A stretch of 17,907 nucleotides of DNA from Methylobacterium sp. (lineage in GTDB: Bacteria > Pseudomonadota > Alphaproteobacteria > Rhizobiales > Beijerinckiaceae). Under the pieces are notes generated by a model. It did not search any database. It saw only the letters and a program-made list of their open reading frames with translations, and was not told the DNA's origin. Position numbers and translations under genes: made by a program. The stretch lies in the NCBI GenBank assembly GCA_021154065.1, contig JAJKJG010000096.1:1-17907 (forward strand), written 5' to 3'. Shown piece after piece: positions 1 through 7,998 of the stretch (positions are counted from its first letter, which is position 1; each line of letters opens with the position of its first letter).

Positions 1-51
1 CTGCGGCTGACAGACTTTGAGTCCCTCGTCGGCAAGGTGCTCCATGCCCGG

Positions 52-164
52 CGACCCCCTTCTCGCTCGGCCTTCGGCCGAGTCGGTCCTCCCCACAAGG
101 GGGAGGAGGGAGCGACTCGGCCAGCAAATGTGTGAATGCCGAAGCCCGCAAGCGGGAGAGGGGG
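52..164. repeat. GC-rich palindromic intergenic repeat downstream of the peptide ABC operon
   Basis: The 164 bases beyond the last ABC gene hold stacked palindromes and no supported gene. CTCGGCC (66-72) pairs with GGCCGAG (76-82) around a TTC loop. TCCTCCCC (87-94) pairs with GGGGAGGA (100-107) around ACAAG. A third small hairpin, CCCGC/GCGGG, lies near 145-155. The CTCGGCC and CTCCCC arms match the composite repeat at 4171-4339, so these are two copies of one family. They resemble the REP-like elements common in Hyphomicrobiales intergenic DNA. No T-run follows a stem on the minus strand, so it is not an obvious intrinsic terminator for the operon, though the hairpins could protect the 3' end of the mRNA. 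Confidence 0.65.
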
Positions 165-1211
165 TTACCCTGCCGCCGCTGCCCGATGCTCGAAGACCTT
201 GCCCGGCCGCGGCCCCGGCTCGTCGTTGAGGTGGCAGGCGGAGAACCGGTCCGGCGCGATTTCCTTGAGGGCCGGGCGGTCGACGCGGCAGCGCGCGAAG
301 GCGAAGGGGCAGCGGGGGTGGAAATGGCAGCCGGGCGGCGGCCGCAGCGGGGAGGGGATCTCGCCCTTGAGGGCCGAGAACTTCTTCTTCTTCGCCTCGA
401 GCCGCGGCACCTCGTCGAGAAGGGCCTGCGTGTAGGGGTGGTTCGGGGCCGAGAACACGGCGTCGGCCGGTGCGAGCTCGACGATGCGGCCGAGATACAT
501 CACCGCCACCCGGTCGGCGATGTGCTGCACGACGCCGAGATCGTGGCTGACGAAGAGGTAGGTCAGCCCGAACTCCTGGCGCAGGCGCATGAACAGGTTC
601 AGCACCTGCGCCTGGATCGAGACGTCGAGCGCCGCCGTCGACTCGTCGCAGACCAGCACCTGCGGACGCACCGCGAGCGCCCGGGCGATGCCGATGCGGG
701 CGCGCTGCCCGCCCGAGAACTGGTGCGGATAGCGCCGCCGGCTTGCCGGATCGAGCCCGACCCGCCTCATCATCTCGCAGACATAGGCGTCCATGCCGGC
801 GGCGGGCACGATGCCGTGCACGACCGGCGCCTCGCCGATGATCTCGACGACGCGGCGGCGCGGGTTCAGCGACGCCATCGGGTCCTGGAAGATCATCTGC
901 ACGGCAAGCTGCGCCGCCCGGCGCTCGGCGCCCGACAGCGTCTCGCTGGCGCGGCCCTTGAAGCGCACGATGCCGATGCTCGGGTCGAGGATGCCGGCGA
1001 CGATTCGGCCAAGCGTCGACTTGCCGCAGCCGGATTCGCCGACGAGGCCGACGACCTCGCCCTCGCCGATCGCCAGGCTGACGTCGTCGACGGCGCGCAC
1101 GACCTCGTCGCTCAACCCCGCTCCGAACAGGTTGGCGACCTTCTCGGCCGCGTCGAGCGGCTTAACGAAGCGCTTCGAGACGCCGTCGAGCTCGATGATC
1201 GGGGCGTTCAT
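165..1211 (-). CDS. Peptide ABC transporter ATP-binding protein (DppF/OppF type)
   Basis: A 348-residue ATPase that would power import by the two permeases encoded upstream. Visible motifs are Walker A GESGCGKS (about 58-65), Q-loop FQDP (about 108-111), signature FSGGQ (about 165-169), Walker B VLVCDE ending at Asp189-Glu190, and the switch His in VSHD (about 223). The C-terminal GCHFHPRCPF segment, with its paired cysteines, is the oligopeptide/dipeptide ABC extension. The ATG at 1209-1211 gives the normal family length and a start at MNAPIIELDGVSKRF; reading further upstream gives low-complexity shadow sequence. It is the last gene of the operon, starting 5 bases after the stop of the preceding ATPase gene, so translational coupling is likely. 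The transported peptide cannot be told from sequence. Confidence 0.95.
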   Translation of the reverse strand: MNAPIIELDGVSKRFVKPLDAAEKVANLFGAGLSDEVVRAVDDVSLAIGEGEVVGLVGESGCGKSTLGRIVAGILDPSIGIVRFKGRASETLSGAERRAAQLAVQMIFQDPMASLNPRRRVVEIIGEAPVVHGIVPAAGMDAYVCEMMRRVGLDPASRRRYPHQFSGGQRARIGIARALAVRPQVLVCDESTAALDVSIQAQVLNLFMRLRQEFGLTYLFVSHDLGVVQHIADRVAVMYLGRIVELAPADAVFSAPNHPYTQALLDEVPRLEAKKKKFSALKGEIPSPLRPPPGCHFHPRCPFAFARCRVDRPALKEIAPDRFSACHLNDEPGPRPGKVFEHRAAAAG

Positions 1212-1216
1212 GCGGG

Positions 1217-2203
1217 TCACGCGGCGAGCGGCTCGCCGGCGAGCGGATGATGGCAGCGCGCCATGCGGGCGCCGGCATAGGGCGTCTCGGCCGGCATCGT
1301 GCCGCGGCAGGTGACGGTCGCGCGCGGGCAGCGCGGCGAGAACGGGCAGCCCGGCGGCACCCTCGCGAGCGAGGGCGCCATGCCCGGGATCTGCGCCAGC
1401 GGCACGCCGCGCTTGTTGCGGCTCGGCACCGAGCCGATCAGGCCGTCGGTGTAGGGATGGATCGGGCGCTCGAGCACGTCGACGACGGAGCCGGTCTCGA
1501 CGATGCGGCCGGCATACATCACCGCGATGCGGTCGGCGAGGCCGGCGATGACGGAGAGGTCGTGGGTGATCCACAGCATCGCCGTTCCGGTCTCGGCCGC
1601 AAGGCTCTGCACCTCGGCGAGGATCTGCGCCTGGATGGTGACGTCGAGCGCCGTCGTCGGCTCGTCGGCGACGAGCACCGCCGGCCGGTGCAGGAGCGCG
1701 ATGGCGATCGCGATGCGCTGGCGCATGCCGCCCGAGAACTGGTGCGGATAGGCGTCGAGCCGCTCCTCGGGGGACGGGATGCCGACGCGCAGGAGCGCCT
1801 GCCGGGCGCGCTCGCGCGCCGCTCTTTCCGACACGCGCTCGTGCGCCCGGATCGCCTCGATCATCTGCGTGTCGATGCGCAGGACGGGGTTCAGCGTGTT
1901 CATCGGATCCTGGAAGATCATGGCGAGGCGCCGGCCGCGCAAGGAGCGCAGCGCCTCCTCGGACCGGCCGAGCAGCTCCGCGCCGTCGAGCATGATCGAG
2001 CCGGAGGCGATCCGTCCCGGCGCGTCGATGAGGCCGAGGATGGCAAGCCCGGTGACCGATTTTCCCGAGCCCGATTCGCCGACGAGCCCCAGCACCTCGG
2101 CGGGGTAGAGGTCGAAGGAGACGCCGTTGACGGCGGTGAGCACGCCCTCGCGCGTCCCGAACGTGACGACGAGATCGCGGACCGAGAGGATGGGCTCGCT
2201 CAC
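1217..2203 (-). CDS. Peptide ABC transporter ATP-binding protein (DppD/OppD type)
   Basis: A 328-residue ATPase, partner of the DppF-type subunit. It shows Walker A GESGSGKS (about 42-49), Q-loop [10 protein letters not shown], signature QFSGGMRQR, Walker [13 protein letters not shown], the switch His in ITHDLS, and the C-terminal [14 protein letters not shown] segment of oligopeptide ABC ATPases. The start is a GTG at 2201-2203 that overlaps the stop of the preceding permease gene (GTGA, 4-base overlap). That overlap, and the conserved opening [15 protein letters not shown], decide the start. The overlap implies translational coupling and equal dosage of permease and ATPase. Confidence 0.95.
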   Translation of the reverse strand: MSEPILSVRDLVVTFGTREGVLTAVNGVSFDLYPAEVLGLVGESGSGKSVTGLAILGLIDAPGRIASGSIMLDGAELLGRSEEALRSLRGRRLAMIFQDPMNTLNPVLRIDTQMIEAIRAHERVSERAARERARQALLRVGIPSPEERLDAYPHQFSGGMRQRIAIAIALLHRPAVLVADEPTTALDVTIQAQILAEVQSLAAETGTAMLWITHDLSVIAGLADRIAVMYAGRIVETGSVVDVLERPIHPYTDGLIGSVPSRNKRGVPLAQIPGMAPSLARVPPGCPFSPRCPRATVTCRGTMPAETPYAGARMARCHHPLAGEPLAA

Positions 2204-3153
2204 CGCGCCAGCCTCGGGTTGAGCACGTCGCGCAGGCGGTCGCCGACGAGGTTGATGGCGACGATCGCGATGACGAGGGCGATGCCCGGGAAGGTCGAGA
2301 TCCAGTATTTGCCGGAGAGCAGGTAGTTGTAGCCGTGGGCGATCAGCATGCCGAGCGAGGGCTCGGTCACCGGCACGCCGACGCCGAGGAAGGACAGCGT
2401 CGATTCGAGCGCGATCGCGTGCGCCACCTGCACGGTCGCGACGACGATCAGCGGCGGCAGGCAGTTCGGCAGCAGGTGGCGGAAGACGATGCGCGACTTC
2501 GGCAGGGCGAGGCAGCGCGCCGCCTCGATGTATTCGCGCCGCTTCTCGACGAGCGCCGAGCCGCGCACCGTGCGCGCGTAATAGGCCCATTGCACGATGA
2601 CGAGCGCGATCACGACCTTGTCGACGCCGCGCCCGAACACGGCGAGCAGCACGAGCGCGACGAGGATCGCCGGGAACGAGAGCTGCAGGTCGACGATGCG
2701 CATCACCACCGAATCGACGCGGCCGCCGGCATAGGCCGCGAGCACGCCGACCGAGGCGCCGATGGTGCAGGCGATGACGACCGAGATCGCGCCGACGGCA
2801 AGCGAGATGCGCAGGCCGTAGATGATCGCCGAGAGCATGTCCCGGCCCTGGTCGTCGGTGCCGAGGAACGCGGTGATGCCGGAGCCGAGCTTCTCGCCGG
2901 GCTTGAGCACGTTGTCCATGATGTCGAGCCGCGACAGGTCATAAGGGTTCTGCGGCGTGATCGCCGGGGCGAGGACGGCGATCGCGACGAGCGCGACGAG
3001 GACGGCAAGGCCGGCGACGGCGCCGGGGCCCTTGAGGAACTCGGAGACGTGGCGCCGCAAGAGGCTCTCGCCCTTGTCGTCGCCGGGCGCGACCGGCTCC
3101 GGCGGCAGCTCGGGGGCGATCGCGACGCCGTCGCTGTGCACGTAGTCCGCCAT
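2200..3153 (-). CDS. Peptide ABC transporter permease (DppC/OppC type)
   Basis: A 317-residue inner-membrane permease. After a roughly 45-residue polar N-terminus comes a first membrane segment (GAVAGLAVLVALVAIAVLA), then an outward loop with the GTDDQGRDMLS motif typical of DppC/OppC proteins, then about five further hydrophobic segments. The cytoplasmic EAA loop, YIEAARCLALPKSRI followed by RHLLPN, is the docking site for the ATPase. It ends [13 protein letters not shown], the usual C-terminus of the family. The ATG at 3151-3153 is one base past the stop of the upstream permease gene. It would form a heterodimeric channel with that permease. Confidence 0.95.
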   Translation of the reverse strand: MADYVHSDGVAIAPELPPEPVAPGDDKGESLLRRHVSEFLKGPGAVAGLAVLVALVAIAVLAPAITPQNPYDLSRLDIMDNVLKPGEKLGSGITAFLGTDDQGRDMLSAIIYGLRISLAVGAISVVIACTIGASVGVLAAYAGGRVDSVVMRIVDLQLSFPAILVALVLLAVFGRGVDKVVIALVIVQWAYYARTVRGSALVEKRREYIEAARCLALPKSRIVFRHLLPNCLPPLIVVATVQVAHAIALESTLSFLGVGVPVTEPSLGMLIAHGYNYLLSGKYWISTFPGIALVIAIVAINLVGDRLRDVLNPRLAR

Positions 3154-3154
3154 G

Positions 3155-4132
3155 TCAGCCCTTCGCCTCGGCGAGCCTGACGCGCGGGTCGACGGCCGCG
3201 TAGAGCAGATCGACGATGAGGTTGATGACCACGAAGATCACCACGGTGAGCATCAGGTAGGCGACGATGATCGGCCGGTCGAGCCGGTTGATCGAGTCGA
3301 TCAGGAGCTTGCCCATGCCCGGGTAGGCGAACACGGTCTCGGTCACCACCGCGAAGGCGATCATCGAGCCGAGCTCGAGCCCGAGCACGGTGACGACCGG
3401 GATCATGATGTTCTTCAGGACGTGCACGCCGATGATGCGCGACGGCCTGAGGCCCTTGGCGCGCGCGAAGCGGATGTAGTCCTGCAGCATCACCTCGCGC
3501 GTGCCGGCCTGGGCGATGCGGATGACGAGCGCCGATTTGTAGAGCGCCAGCGTCACCGCCGGCAGGATCAGGTGCTTGATGCCCTCGAGCGAGAAGATCG
3601 CGGTCGGCACCCCAAGCACGGTGGTGGTCGGCCCGCGCCCGCCGGCCGGCAGGATGCGCAGCTCGACGGCGAAGAGCAGGATCAGCATCAGCCCGATCCA
3701 GAAGTTCGGCAGTGAGAAGCCGAGGATCGAGCCCGACATGATGCTGCGGCCGGCAGCCGAGTGCGGCTTGAGCCCGGCGACGACGCCGAGCGGAATGCCG
3801 ATCAGGATCGAGAAGGCGAGCCCGACGAGCGCGAGCTCGAGCGTCGCCGGCAGGCGCTGCAGGATGACCTCGACGGCCGGCACGTTGTAGACGAAGGAGC
3901 GGCCGAGATCGCCGTGCAGCGCCCGCCAGACGAAGAGCCCGAACTGCTCGTAGAGCGGCCGGTCGAGCCCGAGGCGCTTCGCTATCGCGTCGCGCTCGAA
4001 CTGGTCGGCGTCGGGGCTCGCCAGGATGTCGACCGGATCGCCGACCGCGAACATCGCGACGAAGACGAGCGTCGCCATCACCGCGACGACGAGAAGCGAC
4101 TGGCCGAGGCGCCGGATGAGACAGACGAGCAT
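3155..4132 (-). CDS. Peptide ABC transporter permease (DppB/OppB type)
   Basis: A 325-residue inner-membrane permease. It opens with a membrane segment (LLVVAVMATLVFVAMFAVGD) that carries the DppB/OppB hallmark GDP. A periplasmic stretch follows with LGLDRPLYEQ and GDLGRSFVYN, then five further hydrophobic segments. The EAA loop YIRFARAKGLRPSRI with HVLKN near residue 230 contacts an ATPase. The C-terminus LLYAAVDPRVRLAEAKG is normal for the family. The ATG at 4130-4132 gives full family length. It is separated from the binding-protein gene by the palindromic block at 4171-4339, but gene order and strand place it in the same transcript. Confidence 0.95.
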   Translation of the reverse strand: MLVCLIRRLGQSLLVVAVMATLVFVAMFAVGDPVDILASPDADQFERDAIAKRLGLDRPLYEQFGLFVWRALHGDLGRSFVYNVPAVEVILQRLPATLELALVGLAFSILIGIPLGVVAGLKPHSAAGRSIMSGSILGFSLPNFWIGLMLILLFAVELRILPAGGRGPTTTVLGVPTAIFSLEGIKHLILPAVTLALYKSALVIRIAQAGTREVMLQDYIRFARAKGLRPSRIIGVHVLKNIMIPVVTVLGLELGSMIAFAVVTETVFAYPGMGKLLIDSINRLDRPIIVAYLMLTVVIFVVINLIVDLLYAAVDPRVRLAEAKG

Positions 4133-4170
4133 GGTCTAAACCTCGTTCAGCGCTAGCGCGGCCCCTAGAA

Positions 4171-4339
4171 TCCCTCCCCGTAGGGGAGGGGTGGACTCGG
4201 CGAAGCCGAGCCGGGTGGGGAGCCGGCGCCGACGCATGTCGGCGCCTCTTCTACGCGCCGGCGCTGGAAGCCGCTTCGCGGCTGTCCCCACCCCGCTCGG
4301 CCTTTCGGCCGAGTCGGCCCTCCCCTGCGGGGAGGGAGT
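4171..4339. repeat. Composite inverted repeat with nested hairpins inside the peptide operon
   Basis: Two long arms face each other: 4171-4220 and 4286-4339. The outer parts are near-perfect reverse complements (TCCCTCCCC...ACTCGGC against GCCGAGT...GGGGAGGGA), and the inner 16 bases match at 15 positions. Each arm is itself built of small palindromes: CCCTCCCC/GGGGAGGG at 4172-4190 and CTCGGC/GCCGAG at 4196-4210. The centre holds a perfect 9-base stem, GGCGCCGAC/GTCGGCGCC, at 4225-4246, and AGCCGC/GCGGCT at 4269-4283. This is organised like a REP/BIME element. It lies between the binding-protein and permease genes, where such structures are known in other operons (for example malE-malF of E. 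coli) to stabilise the upstream mRNA. That role here is inferred. Confidence 0.8.
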
Positions 4340-4345
4340 CGCGCC

Positions 4346-5956
4346 TCAGGACCCCACCTGCATCACCTCGGTCGCGAGCGTGTACTGGTCGACCCGCGGG
4401 CGGTAGGAGAGGCCCTTCTTGAACGCCCAGGGCGTCACCTCGAAGTGCAGCGGGATGATGCCGTAGTCGCTCATCGCGAGCTTCGACGCCTCCTGCAGGA
4501 GCTTCTCGCGCGCCGCGTCGTCGACGGTCGCCATGGCCTTCACCACGAGCTCGTCGACCTGCTTGTTCGAGTAGCGCCCGCGGTTCGTCGGCCCGAGCCC
4601 CTTGTCGGGCTGCAGCGTCACGACGAGCGAGTTCATCGAGTTCGACATCTCGCCCGAATCGGCGCCCCAGCCGGCGAGATACATCGAGAACTCGAACTTG
4701 TTGCGGCGCGTGAAGAAGGTCGAGGCGGTCATCGCGTCGATGTTGGTCTTGATGCCGACGCGGGTCAGCATCTGGGCGATCGCCTGGGCGATCATCTCGT
4801 CGTTGATGTAGCGGTCGTTCGGCGAGCCGAGCGTGACCTCGAAGCCGTTCGGGTAGCCGGCCTCGGCCAGGAGCTTCTTTGCCGCCTCCGGATCGTATTT
4901 CTCGACCGGGAAGTGCTTCGTCGCGCCGAACAGCGGATAGGGCAGGAGCTCGCCTGCCGCGACCGCGTGCCCGCCCATGATGCGGTCGACGATCGCCTGC
5001 CGGTTGATCGCCTTCGAGACCGCCTCGCGCACGCGCTTGTCGAGGAAGGGGTTCTTGTCGGTGCCCTTGACGCCGGGCGTCTTCCAGCTCGGGTCCTGGA
5101 ACTGATCGAGGTGGAGGTAGATGATCCGGTTCGACAGCCCCTCGGCGATCTGAAAGCCCGCGCCCTTGATGCGCTCGAAATCCTGGATCGGCGGGTTCTC
5201 GATGAAGTCGACGTCGCCGGCGAGAAGCCCGGCGACCCGCGCGCCCTGGCTCGACATCGGCCTGAACGTCACCTTCGCCCAGTGCGGCGCGCGGCCCCAG
5301 TAGCTGTCGTTCCGCTCCAGGATGATGCTCGTGCCCCGCGTGTAGTTGGCGAGCCGGTAGGGGCCGGTGCCGACGGCTTTTGCCGGATCGTTGAAGTCGA
5401 CCGATTTCGGCGGCGTGCCGAGCCCTTCGCAGCCGCCGGCCCGGAACTTGACGTTCTCGCCGCCGTTCGCCTTCGCCGAGAGGATGCCGATCGTCGCGAG
5501 GTTGTTCGGCACGAGCGGCAGCGGGTTTGCGGTCTTGATGACGACGGTATGCGGGTCCGGCGCCTCGACCGCCGTGAAGCCGCGGACCGCGAAGGTGAAG
5601 GACGAGGGCGAGTTCTCGACCGTCGGCACGCGGCAGAAGGTGTAGATCACGTCCTTCGCGGTGAGCTCGGCGCCGTTCGAGAACTTCACGTTCGGCCGCA
5701 GCTTGAACTCCCAGGTGGTCTCGTCGACGGCGCGCCAGGAGCTCGCGAGCTCGGGCTGGACCTTCTGCTCGGCGTTCTGCCCGACGAGCCCCTCGAAGAC
5801 GTGGCGGCGCAGCGCGTTGTTCGGGCCGAGGTTGTGGAAATGCGGGTCGATCGAGGTCGGCTCGGACGCGAGGCCGATCTTCAGCTCCTGGGCCGCGGCC
5901 GGCGCTACGAGCATCAGCGGCAGCCCGGCAAGCGCAAGCATCCTCAGCGGTTTCAT
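4346..5956 (-). CDS. Peptide ABC transporter substrate-binding protein, family 5
   Basis: A 536-residue periplasmic binding protein (SBP_bac_5 family), first gene of the operon. It has a classical Sec signal peptide (Lys2, Arg5, hydrophobic core, likely cleavage after APAAA at about residue 22). The mature part has the family pattern: IGLASEPTSIDPHFHN, FEGLVGQNAEQKVQPELASSW, FKLRPNVKFSNGAELTAKDV and the lobe-II GTGPYRL motif. It ends near RPRVDQYTLATEVMQVGS. The ATG at 5954-5956 has a GAGGAG ribosome site about 7 bases upstream. Two internal cysteines (in TFCRVP and GGCEGLG) could form a disulfide. The likely ligand is a short peptide or peptide-like compound, but the residues seen do not define it. 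A sigma-54-type promoter lies upstream at 6058-6073. Confidence 0.95.
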   Translation of the reverse strand: MKPLRMLALAGLPLMLVAPAAAQELKIGLASEPTSIDPHFHNLGPNNALRRHVFEGLVGQNAEQKVQPELASSWRAVDETTWEFKLRPNVKFSNGAELTAKDVIYTFCRVPTVENSPSSFTFAVRGFTAVEAPDPHTVVIKTANPLPLVPNNLATIGILSAKANGGENVKFRAGGCEGLGTPPKSVDFNDPAKAVGTGPYRLANYTRGTSIILERNDSYWGRAPHWAKVTFRPMSSQGARVAGLLAGDVDFIENPPIQDFERIKGAGFQIAEGLSNRIIYLHLDQFQDPSWKTPGVKGTDKNPFLDKRVREAVSKAINRQAIVDRIMGGHAVAAGELLPYPLFGATKHFPVEKYDPEAAKKLLAEAGYPNGFEVTLGSPNDRYINDEMIAQAIAQMLTRVGIKTNIDAMTASTFFTRRNKFEFSMYLAGWGADSGEMSNSMNSLVVTLQPDKGLGPTNRGRYSNKQVDELVVKAMATVDDAAREKLLQEASKLAMSDYGIIPLHFEVTPWAFKKGLSYRPRVDQYTLATEVMQVGS

Positions 5957-6057
5957 CCTGTTCTCCTCGTGGCGCGGAGCTTGTCCGGCGTTCTTGGCCC
6001 GGATCGAAACACGCTTTGACGGGCCGGCGCAAGGTGGACTTGGACGAGGGCAGGCGG

Positions 6058-6073
6058 AGCCAAAGCCGTGCCA
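6058..6073 (-). promoter_or_regulatory. Candidate sigma-54 (-24/-12) promoter for the peptide ABC operon
   Basis: Read on the minus strand the site is TGGCACGGCTTTGGCT. The sigma-54 consensus is TGGCACG-N4-TTGCW. All specified positions match except one (TGGCT for TTGCT), and the invariant GG and GC pairs are at the correct spacing, preceded by a pyrimidine. Transcription would start near 6047, leaving an untranslated leader of about 90 bases before the binding-protein gene. Sigma-54 and NtrC control is common for nitrogen-source uptake in alphaproteobacteria. No convincing NtrC half-site pair was seen in the short stretch upstream, so the activator is unknown. Confidence 0.55.
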
Positions 6074-6112
6074 GGGAGGCGAAGCGCGGTTGGCGGAATG
6101 GTACCGGGCGGT

Positions 6113-6763
6113 TTAGCTAATAGCTGCTAGCCATGCGGTGTTCTCGGCTTCCTCAACGATCAGATAGATTGTGCGGTCGTCGAGGTCAGGGAAGAGGACG
6201 GAGGCGAGATGGGTCCTCTTAGCGCGTGAAATTTTGGGAGCCCCGAAGCGGGGATCAGAAACCAAAGTCTCAACTCTGTCGCGTAGTGCCTTCTTTTCTT
6301 CCGCGCTACGGTTCACGCTTTGCTCTTGGCCATCCTCCTTCATCGCCTCGGCGACTGCCATCACGGCGTCCTCGAATTCCTCCATCCACGCTTCTTCTTC
6401 GACGATCACATGCAGCACGCCTTCAAACATCATCCCGAAACCAACGCGGCATAGCTCACCGTCATGGGAGCGCCACTCACTCGCAAGTGCCCTGACGCGT
6501 GGATCCTTTAGCGTATTGTCATCGGTATCGTCGTCGACGAGGAGTGATCCCGTGTAGTCCAGAGCTGAGAACCGATCTTCAGCTAAATAGACAACGCGCG
6601 GTCGAACGTGGCGAATGAGCGCCATGATGTCTGGTACATCGACAGCAGCAGTTAGAGGCGCTCGCTCGATTCGGGATGGGAGCACCGGGATCACCAGAGC
6701 ATCCAGTTCATCAGCGACCGCACGGAATTCTCTGACGAGCTGATCGAGGATGAGAGTGGACAT
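6113..6763 (-). CDS. Hypothetical protein, lower-GC orphan gene
   Basis: A 216-residue protein that I do not recognise. It has no signal peptide or membrane segment and is probably cytoplasmic and acidic. The N-terminal part (STLILDQLVREFRAVADEL) looks helical. The middle contains VRPRVVYLAEDRFSALDY and an acidic cluster, DDDTDDNT. A charged stretch around EEEAWMEEFEDAVMAVAEA is followed by a probable helix with AEEKKALRDRVETLV. It ends with DLDDRTIYLIVEEAENTAWLAAIS. The ATG at 6761-6763 follows AGAGAG. The base composition is clearly less GC-rich than the neighbours, with many A/T-ending codons, suggesting recent acquisition. A real coding frame is supported by its uninterrupted length in this less biased DNA and by its mixed, non-repetitive composition. 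Confidence 0.75.
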   Translation of the reverse strand: MSTLILDQLVREFRAVADELDALVIPVLPSRIERAPLTAAVDVPDIMALIRHVRPRVVYLAEDRFSALDYTGSLLVDDDTDDNTLKDPRVRALASEWRSHDGELCRVGFGMMFEGVLHVIVEEEAWMEEFEDAVMAVAEAMKEDGQEQSVNRSAEEKKALRDRVETLVSDPRFGAPKISRAKRTHLASVLFPDLDDRTIYLIVEEAENTAWLAAIS

Positions 6764-6875
6764 AGAGCTCTCTTGCTAAATGGTCCGAGCCTCAGGTGTC
6801 TCCCTCGTCGCGCAGCAGCTCAAGCCGGGAGAAGCCGCAGAACGGTGGTGGCCTCGCCTCACCCTATGGGCGAAG

Positions 6876-7112
6876 CTAGAACGCCTTGAAGGTGATGATC
6901 GTGCGGGTGTCTTGGATCTGGGGGATCGTCTGCACGTTCTCGGCGACGAAATGGCCGATGTCGACGCCGTCGTCGACATGGAACTTGGCCAGGATGTCGT
7001 AGTTGCCGGCCGTCGAATAGATCTCCGAGGCGATCTCGCGGTCGGCAAGCGCGCTCGCCACCGGATAGGTCTTGCCGAGCTTGCACTTGATCTCGACGAA
7101 GAAGGTCTGCAT
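6876..7112 (-). CDS. Stand-alone Lrp/AsnC ligand-binding (RAM) domain protein
   Basis: A 78-residue protein that matches only the C-terminal regulation-of-amino-acid-metabolism domain of Lrp/AsnC regulators. It has the alternating beta-alpha pattern (TFFVEIKCKLGKTYPVASAL, STAGNYDILAKFHVDD, IGHFVAENVQTIPQIQDTRT, IITFKAF). The conserved AGNYD..AKF and PQIQDTRTI elements are present. There is no helix-turn-helix. Such short proteins are known to form rings of dimers and bind amino acids, either alone or mixed with full-length Lrp. The ATG at 7110-7112 gives the domain boundary exactly. It lies 61 bases after the formamidase-like gene on the same strand, so the two may be co-transcribed. Confidence 0.85.
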   Translation of the reverse strand: MQTFFVEIKCKLGKTYPVASALADREIASEIYSTAGNYDILAKFHVDDGVDIGHFVAENVQTIPQIQDTRTIITFKAF

Positions 7113-7173
7113 CGCGCGCTCCGGGCTTGTTTGTCCCGCCTCTATGCCATGGCGGCGCCGAGCCTGGATAGCC

Positions 7174-7998
7174 TCAGGCGCGGGCGAGCGCGGCGATGCG
7201 GCGCGTCATCGCCGAGCCGGGGTCGGCGAGCGGCGCGATCACCGTGAAGTGGTTTTCGCCCGGCACCGCCTCGTAGCGGGTGTTAACGCCGGCGCTGCCC
7301 CAGCGCTCGGCGATGGTCCGGCTCTGGCGAAGATATTCCGGGCTCTCGTCGCCCCCGACCACGGCGTCGAAGCGCAGGCCCGCCGGCGCCTGCCAGGTGA
7401 GCGGGCTTTGCAGCTCGGCCTCGGCGTCGTCCATGCCGAGCGCCGTGTTGATGCTCGTCTGGACGAGCGGCTTCAGCGCGAAGATGCCTGAGATGGCGTA
7501 GCCGGCGGTGACAAAATCCCGCGGCAGCTTCTCGTCGACGGCAGGCCAGCTCGTCGCGGTCATGCAGGCGGTCAGGTGCCCGCCTGCCGAGTGGCCGGCG
7601 ACGACGAGCCGCCTCTCGAAGCGTGCGAGCTCGCGGCAGGCGGCGCGCAGCTCTTCGACGATGTCGCCGACCCGCACCTGCGGGCAGAGGTCGTAGCCGG
7701 CGACCGCGACGTCGAGCCCGTGCGCGTTCGGCCCGCGCGCCAGATGGCTGAAGAACGAGGGCGCCAGATTCTGCCAGTAGCCGCCATGGATGAAGACGAC
7801 GGTCGCGGCGGCCCGGTCGGGCGCGCCGGCGTGGAAGAGGTCGATGAACTGCCGCTCCGACGGCCCGTAGGCGATCCGCAGCGGCGGGTTTAGGTCGCGA
7901 TAGGCCTGCGCATCGCGGGCCCAGCCCGCGATGATCGCCGGGTGCTCGGGCACCCGGGCGCGGTTGTTGTACTCGGCCTCGTAATCGATCGGCAGCAT
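7174..7998 (-). CDS. Alpha/beta hydrolase, arylformamidase (kynurenine formamidase)-like
   Basis: A 274-residue cytoplasmic hydrolase. The oxyanion-hole motif HGGYW is at about 71-75, the nucleophile is Ser137 in GHSAGGH, the acid is probably Asp217 in VVGGDESPEY, and the base is His250 in GENHF, in the right order for the fold. HGGYW together with the opening IDYEAEYNNRARVPEHPA is characteristic of the arylformamidase branch, which hydrolyses N-formylkynurenine in tryptophan breakdown. The substrate is inferred and other N-formyl or ester substrates are possible. I chose the ATG at 7996-7998, with GGAG about 7 bases upstream, over an ATG at 8115 that would add 39 unconserved residues and run into the promoter region of the divergent gene. 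No other kynurenine-pathway gene is in the window. Confidence 0.85.
   Translation of the reverse strand: MLPIDYEAEYNNRARVPEHPAIIAGWARDAQAYRDLNPPLRIAYGPSERQFIDLFHAGAPDRAAATVVFIHGGYWQNLAPSFFSHLARGPNAHGLDVAVAGYDLCPQVRVGDIVEELRAACRELARFERRLVVAGHSAGGHLTACMTATSWPAVDEKLPRDFVTAGYAISGIFALKPLVQTSINTALGMDDAEAELQSPLTWQAPAGLRFDAVVGGDESPEYLRQSRTIAERWGSAGVNTRYEAVPGENHFTVIAPLADPGSAMTRRIAALARA

Noticed and set aside
1..45. Possible start of a minus-strand gene (ATG at 43-45, MEHLADEGLKVC...) running off the window.
   Set aside because: Only 15 codons are visible with no recognisable motif, and the upstream bases belong to a palindromic repeat, so it cannot be supported.
66..107. Intrinsic terminator for the peptide operon.
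   Set aside because: The hairpins are strong but no T-run follows on the minus strand, and the same hairpins occur inside the operon at 4171-4339, so they are called a repeat.
132..2326. Long plus-strand open frames opposite the two ABC ATPase genes.
   Set aside because: They are arginine/aspartate/histidine-rich shadow translations of high-GC genes whose Walker and signature motifs are clear on the minus strand.
4445..6019. 524-codon plus-strand open frame opposite the family 5 binding-protein gene.
   Set aside because: Low-complexity composition and no domain; the minus-strand frame has a signal peptide, ribosome site and family motifs.
6087..6112. Short stretch resembling the 5' end of tRNA-Leu (GTTGGCGGAATGGTA) next to the lower-GC gene, suggesting a tRNA integration site.
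   Set aside because: No anticodon arm, T arm or acceptor partner follows; the likeness covers too few bases and is at the wrong end for a typical attachment site.
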